From assembly GCA_035495315.1 (NCBI GenBank), contig DATJGF010000028.1, positions 1 through 8,362 on the forward strand: DNA of 8,362 bases, in the 5' to 3' direction. The notes beneath the pieces are model-generated. The model was given only the letters and a program-made list of their open reading frames with translations, was not told the DNA's origin and did not search any database. The stretch comes from DATJGF01 sp035495315. GTDB lineage: Bacteria > Verrucomicrobiota > Verrucomicrobiia > Limisphaerales > UBA8199. This document shows positions 5,828 to 8,362 of this stretch, in pieces (position 1 is the stretch's first letter; the number at the start of each line of letters is the position of its first letter). The translations under genes and the position numbers were made by a program.

Positions 5828-5924
5828 TCCTGGCGGTGAGATTTTGCTCACTTCGCGGCTGCCTGTATATGGAATGACAGACTGACAGACCCAAAAAGGG
5901 GGTTAGGCAGCGCCATCGCCAGGA
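5828..5924. other. Potential three-way-junction structure between convergent genes
   Basis: Exact pairings nest to give a branched fold. The outer 8-bp stem is TCCTGGCG (5828-5835) with CGCCAGGA (5917-5924). Arm 1, directly stacked on it, is GTGAG (5836-5840) with CTCAC (5847-5851) around ATTTTG. Arm 2 is GCTGCCT (5858-5864) with AGGCAGC (5905-5911), capped by ACCC (5889-5892) with GGGT (5900-5903). It starts 16 nt after the plus-strand stop at 5811 and 8 nt after the regulator's stop on the minus strand, so either transcript would carry it at its 3' end. It could be a bidirectional 3'-end element or a small RNA. It is seen as pairing only; expression and folding are unproven. Confidence 0.4.
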
Positions 5925-5932
5925 CGCACCTG

Positions 5933-6607
5933 CTATAGAACCGACCCGCTACCCGCCCAGCGCACGGCATGCTTGGTCAATTCCGCCGGAGTCTTCAGTT
6001 GAAGTTTGTCGCGGATATGGAGCCGATGGGTCTCAACCGTCTTGCCGCTAATGTGCAGACGCGCAGCGATTTCGTTGGTCGTCAAGCCCTCCCCTACCAA
6101 TTGAAACACTTCGAACTCGCGGTCGCTTAATGCACTCAGCACACCCGGCACCTGTTTTCGACTCCCGGAAAGACTGTTCAGCATTTTGGAAGCGAGCTTT
6201 TCGCTTAAGTAGACCTGCCCCGCGAACACTTGGCGAATCGCTTTGATCAATTCTTCTCCGCCGGCGGACTTCATCAAATAGCCGCGTGCTCCGGCACGCA
6301 AAGCTCGCTCGGCGTACAGACTCTCATCATGCATCGACACAACCAGAACCAGGACCTCGGGAAAAAGCGAGTTTAGGTCCTTGATTAATTCCAAACCGGG
6401 CTTGCCCGGCAAAGTCACATCTACGAGGACGAGATCGGGGTGGTGCGTGCGGACGCTTTCCAGAGCGCGTTCGGCATTCCCCGCTTCGCCGCACACAACG
6501 AGGTCCGGCTCTCCTGAAATTAACTGTGCCATGCCGTGGCGGGTCAGCGGATGATCGTCGACCAATAAGATCATTCGCGGATTCTTTGTCACCTGCCGAT
6601 TTGCCAT
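5933..6607 (-). CDS. NarL/LuxR-family two-component response regulator
   Basis: 224 residues, full length for the family. ATG 6607-6605 has a good Shine-Dalgarno (AAGGA, 6620-6616, 8-nt spacing). The receiver domain (11-128) has all expected residues: acidic pair D17/D18 in 'LLVDDHP', phospho-acceptor D63 in 'LVLVDVTLPG', S91 in 'VLVVSMHDE', and K113 in 'RGYLMKSAG'. A LuxR-type helix-turn-helix (157-214) follows: 'LSDREFEVFQLVGEGLTTNE', 'IAARLHISGKTVETHRLHI', 'KLQLKTPAELTKHAVRW'. It should be phosphorylated by the kinase encoded 18 bp upstream and then act on target promoters as a dimer. The target genes are not apparent from the sequence. Confidence 0.95.
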   Translation of the reverse strand: MANRQVTKNPRMILLVDDHPLTRHGMAQLISGEPDLVVCGEAGNAERALESVRTHHPDLVLVDVTLPGKPGLELIKDLNSLFPEVLVLVVSMHDESLYAERALRAGARGYLMKSAGGEELIKAIRQVFAGQVYLSEKLASKMLNSLSGSRKQVPGVLSALSDREFEVFQLVGEGLTTNEIAARLHISGKTVETHRLHIRDKLQLKTPAELTKHAVRWAGSGSVL

Positions 6608-6625
6608 TGGGTGTGTCCTTTTCTC

Positions 6626-8152
6626 TCACCAGACCGTTACTGGAAAAGTGCAAACCACCATAGTGCCGGACGGAGCATTGGATTCAATCCCGAACGTACC
6701 GCCGATCATATCGGCGCGATACCGCATGATCCCCAGCCCCATGCCACCGGAAATCGCATCGGCCCCTGGCAGGCCTTTGCCGTTGTCGAGGATGCTCAGC
6801 CGTCCCCCTTCCGGCGTGCGCGCCAGCACGATTTTTATCGCGGTTGCATTCCCGTGTCGAATCGCGTTGCTGACAGCTTCCTGGGCAATACGATACAAGT
6901 GCGTGCTCGCAGCGGGGTCTGCTACCGGAACTCTCGCCGGACATTCAAAACCGCACGCCATCTGGAAACGCTCCGAGGTCCTGTTGGCCAGGGCTTCGAG
7001 CCCGTGCATCAGCCCTTCGGCCTCCGGCTCCAGCGGCATCAACCCTTTGGCCAATTGGCGCGTATGCTCGATCGCGCCCCGGATTAGTTCAGCAATTTCT
7101 CCCGCCTTCGCAGCCGTTTCGTGCGGCTGTAATTCGTGCTGCAACGCCTGGCTCAGGAACTCGATCCCCGCCAGTTGTTGGCACAGATCATCATGCAGCT
7201 CTTGTCCCATCCGCCGTTGCTCGCGCTCACTTATCGCCAACAATTCCTTTTCCAGTTCTCTCCTCTCAGTGATGTCCCGCACAATGCTGATCATTCGGCT
7301 GAAACCTGCGGCATGTTCCCGCACGGGAAAACCGCGGTCCAGCACCCAGCGGACCGAACAGTCGGGACGCACAACGCGATAGCAATGCTCATAACCGTGC
7401 GCAGAAATCGGTTCGGAAAACAATTGGCGCATTCGCGGCCGATCTTCGGCGTGAATTCCTTCCAACCACGACCGCGGATCCGCGTACAGCGAATGGCAAG
7501 GGCGGCCCCAGAGCTGTTCGTAGGCGGGGTTCACATAAAGAACGCTAGTACGTCGAAGATTCGTCAGACAGAAAACATCCTGGATCGCCTCGGCCACTTG
7601 CTGAAACCGCGCCTGGCTTTCAATCAACGCCTCGTTGGACCCCTGCAACTCTACCAGACGTTGCTCCGTCAGCCGTCCCAGTTCTCCGCACGCGTCTCCT
7701 AATTCCTTTTCCAACCGGCGCTGCTGGGTCAGGTTTCGTTCAATCTGCAAAATCCCAATGACATCCCCACGCGCGTCAGTCTCCAATGACCATTTGCTCG
7801 TCACGACTACAGTTTCCCCGGCACGCGTCGTGTGCGACAGTTCTCCTGCCCACCGCCCGGCCTGCTGCAACTCGGATTCGATGTCTGACAGAGGTCTGGG
7901 GAATTTCGTTTTCAACAAGAGTTCCGGCAATTTCCCGAGCGCTTCCGACGCTTTCCAGCCGTAGAGCTCTTCCGCCGCGCGATTCCATAAAACGACCCGG
8001 CCGTCTTTGCCACGGGCGATGACACAATCCTCGATTATTCTCAACAAACTGGCTAAGCCATGGGAATGTCTTCCGAATAAGAGGCGGTGCGGCTCTCCGC
8101 TAAGCTCCCAACCATCCTGCAATGTCAGCCCTGGGTCCTGATTAGTCGGCAT
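6626..8152 (-). CDS. Soluble sensor histidine kinase, PAS-PAS-HisKA_3-HATPase_c (NarX/DegS type)
   Basis: 508 residues from ATG 8152-8150. A GTG two codons earlier (8158-8156) is an alternative, but AGGTG (8160-8156) is best placed to serve the ATG. No signal peptide or membrane segment is visible, so it should sense a cytosolic cue. PAS1 is at about 33-143 ('VIARGKDGRVVLWNRAAEEL'), a helical linker at 143-180, and PAS2 at about 178-296, ending 'ISIVRDITERRELEKEL'. The HisKA_3 dimerisation domain (about 308-372) carries the phospho-acceptor H320 in 'RRMGQELHDDLCQQLAG'. The HATPase_c domain has an N-box 'EAVSNAIRHG' (425-434), a G1 box 'DNGKG' (456-460) and a G2 box 'GMGLGIM' (470-476). All catalytic motifs look intact. 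The stop lies 18 bp before the response regulator start, on the same strand, and that gap contains the regulator's ribosome binding site: a classic kinase-regulator operon. The PAS ligand is unknown. Confidence 0.95.
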   Translation of the reverse strand: MPTNQDPGLTLQDGWELSGEPHRLLFGRHSHGLASLLRIIEDCVIARGKDGRVVLWNRAAEELYGWKASEALGKLPELLLKTKFPRPLSDIESELQQAGRWAGELSHTTRAGETVVVTSKWSLETDARGDVIGILQIERNLTQQRRLEKELGDACGELGRLTEQRLVELQGSNEALIESQARFQQVAEAIQDVFCLTNLRRTSVLYVNPAYEQLWGRPCHSLYADPRSWLEGIHAEDRPRMRQLFSEPISAHGYEHCYRVVRPDCSVRWVLDRGFPVREHAAGFSRMISIVRDITERRELEKELLAISEREQRRMGQELHDDLCQQLAGIEFLSQALQHELQPHETAAKAGEIAELIRGAIEHTRQLAKGLMPLEPEAEGLMHGLEALANRTSERFQMACGFECPARVPVADPAASTHLYRIAQEAVSNAIRHGNATAIKIVLARTPEGGRLSILDNGKGLPGADAISGGMGLGIMRYRADMIGGTFGIESNAPSGTMVVCTFPVTVW

Positions 8153-8362
8153 GGTCACCTGCTAATGGCAGAACCTCATCCCGAAGCATGCAATTGTCCA
8201 GCGAAGAACTTTTGTTCTCGTCGTCGTCCTCGATTTCTGATCCTGACTGCGCAAATACATTTGGTGTACCTCACAAAGAACTCTGCGCCTCCTCTGCTCA
8301 TTCGATTTGCCTCAACGCTCTTTACCAGTTAACAATCCGATCGTAATGTTCTATGAAACCCA
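8153..8362. other. Upstream region of the kinase-regulator operon, no gene supported
   Basis: The promoter of the minus-strand operon should lie here, but no convincing -35/-10 pair stands out. A small inverted repeat AGAAC-TTTT-GTTCT occurs at 8205-8218. The stretch 8271-8300 (AAAGAACTCTGCGCCTCCTC and on) resembles the 'CTCTGCG'-type text often seen in intergenic repeats of environmental bacteria. A minus-strand frame of about 41 codons here is Arg-rich, has no obvious ribosome binding site or known pattern, and is not called. Confidence 0.35.

Noticed and set aside
3920..5908. Two GTTAGGC words (3920-3926 and 5902-5908) resembling integron attC core sites
   Set aside because: No partner RYYYAAC core at a suitable distance, no paired L boxes, no integrase and no cassette-like gene array.
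6611..7702. Long plus-strand frames opposite the histidine kinase (e.g. 6648-7382, 7136-7702)
   Set aside because: The minus strand has a full-length kinase with every expected motif; the plus-strand products lack motifs and are shadows of it.

Overview
The window looks like chromosomal DNA of a Verrucomicrobiota bacterium, probably a Pedosphaera/Limisphaerales-like lineage. This is an inference from protein style, not from a marker gene. The clues are a secreted protein ending in the 'FYRVRVQ' tail common in that phylum, a PEP-CTERM protein with a cohesin-like domain, a DUF1573 Ig-like protein, and a moderately GC-rich sequence with mostly separate, loosely spaced genes. I see no tRNA, rRNA, CRISPR array, transposase or phage gene.

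Left part (1-3853), envelope and secreted proteins. A 5'-truncated DUF1573 protein made of Ig-like repeats is followed by a 207-bp gap holding two palindromes. Next comes a 637-residue secreted modular protein: signal peptide, P-domain, Ig-like linker, dockerin-like repeats, cohesin-like domain and C-terminal tail. Converging on it, with only 17 bp between the stop codons, is a 204-residue protein made of a signal peptide, a cohesin-like domain clearly related to its neighbour's, and a VPEP-type PEP-CTERM sorting tail. A dockerin-bearing protein beside a sortable cohesin protein suggests a small cell-surface or matrix assembly module.

Middle (3854-5932), a sparse region. It holds a CRP-like palindrome, an orphan REC-PAS protein with no output domain, a 271-bp stretch with a 17-bp palindrome, a 99-residue unknown protein with a strong ribosome binding site, a 12-bp-stem hairpin, a possible 72-residue helical protein, and a potential three-way-junction structure between convergent genes.

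Right part (5933-8362), a minus-strand two-component operon: a soluble PAS-PAS-HisKA_3-HATPase histidine kinase followed 18 bp later by its likely NarL/LuxR-type response regulator. The rest (8153-8362) is the upstream region of that operon, with no gene I can support. The kinase and regulator probably form one pathway. The REC-PAS protein may feed into it, but nothing in the sequence proves a link. The most interesting item is the dockerin/cohesin/PEP-CTERM pair; the structured intergenic elements come second.
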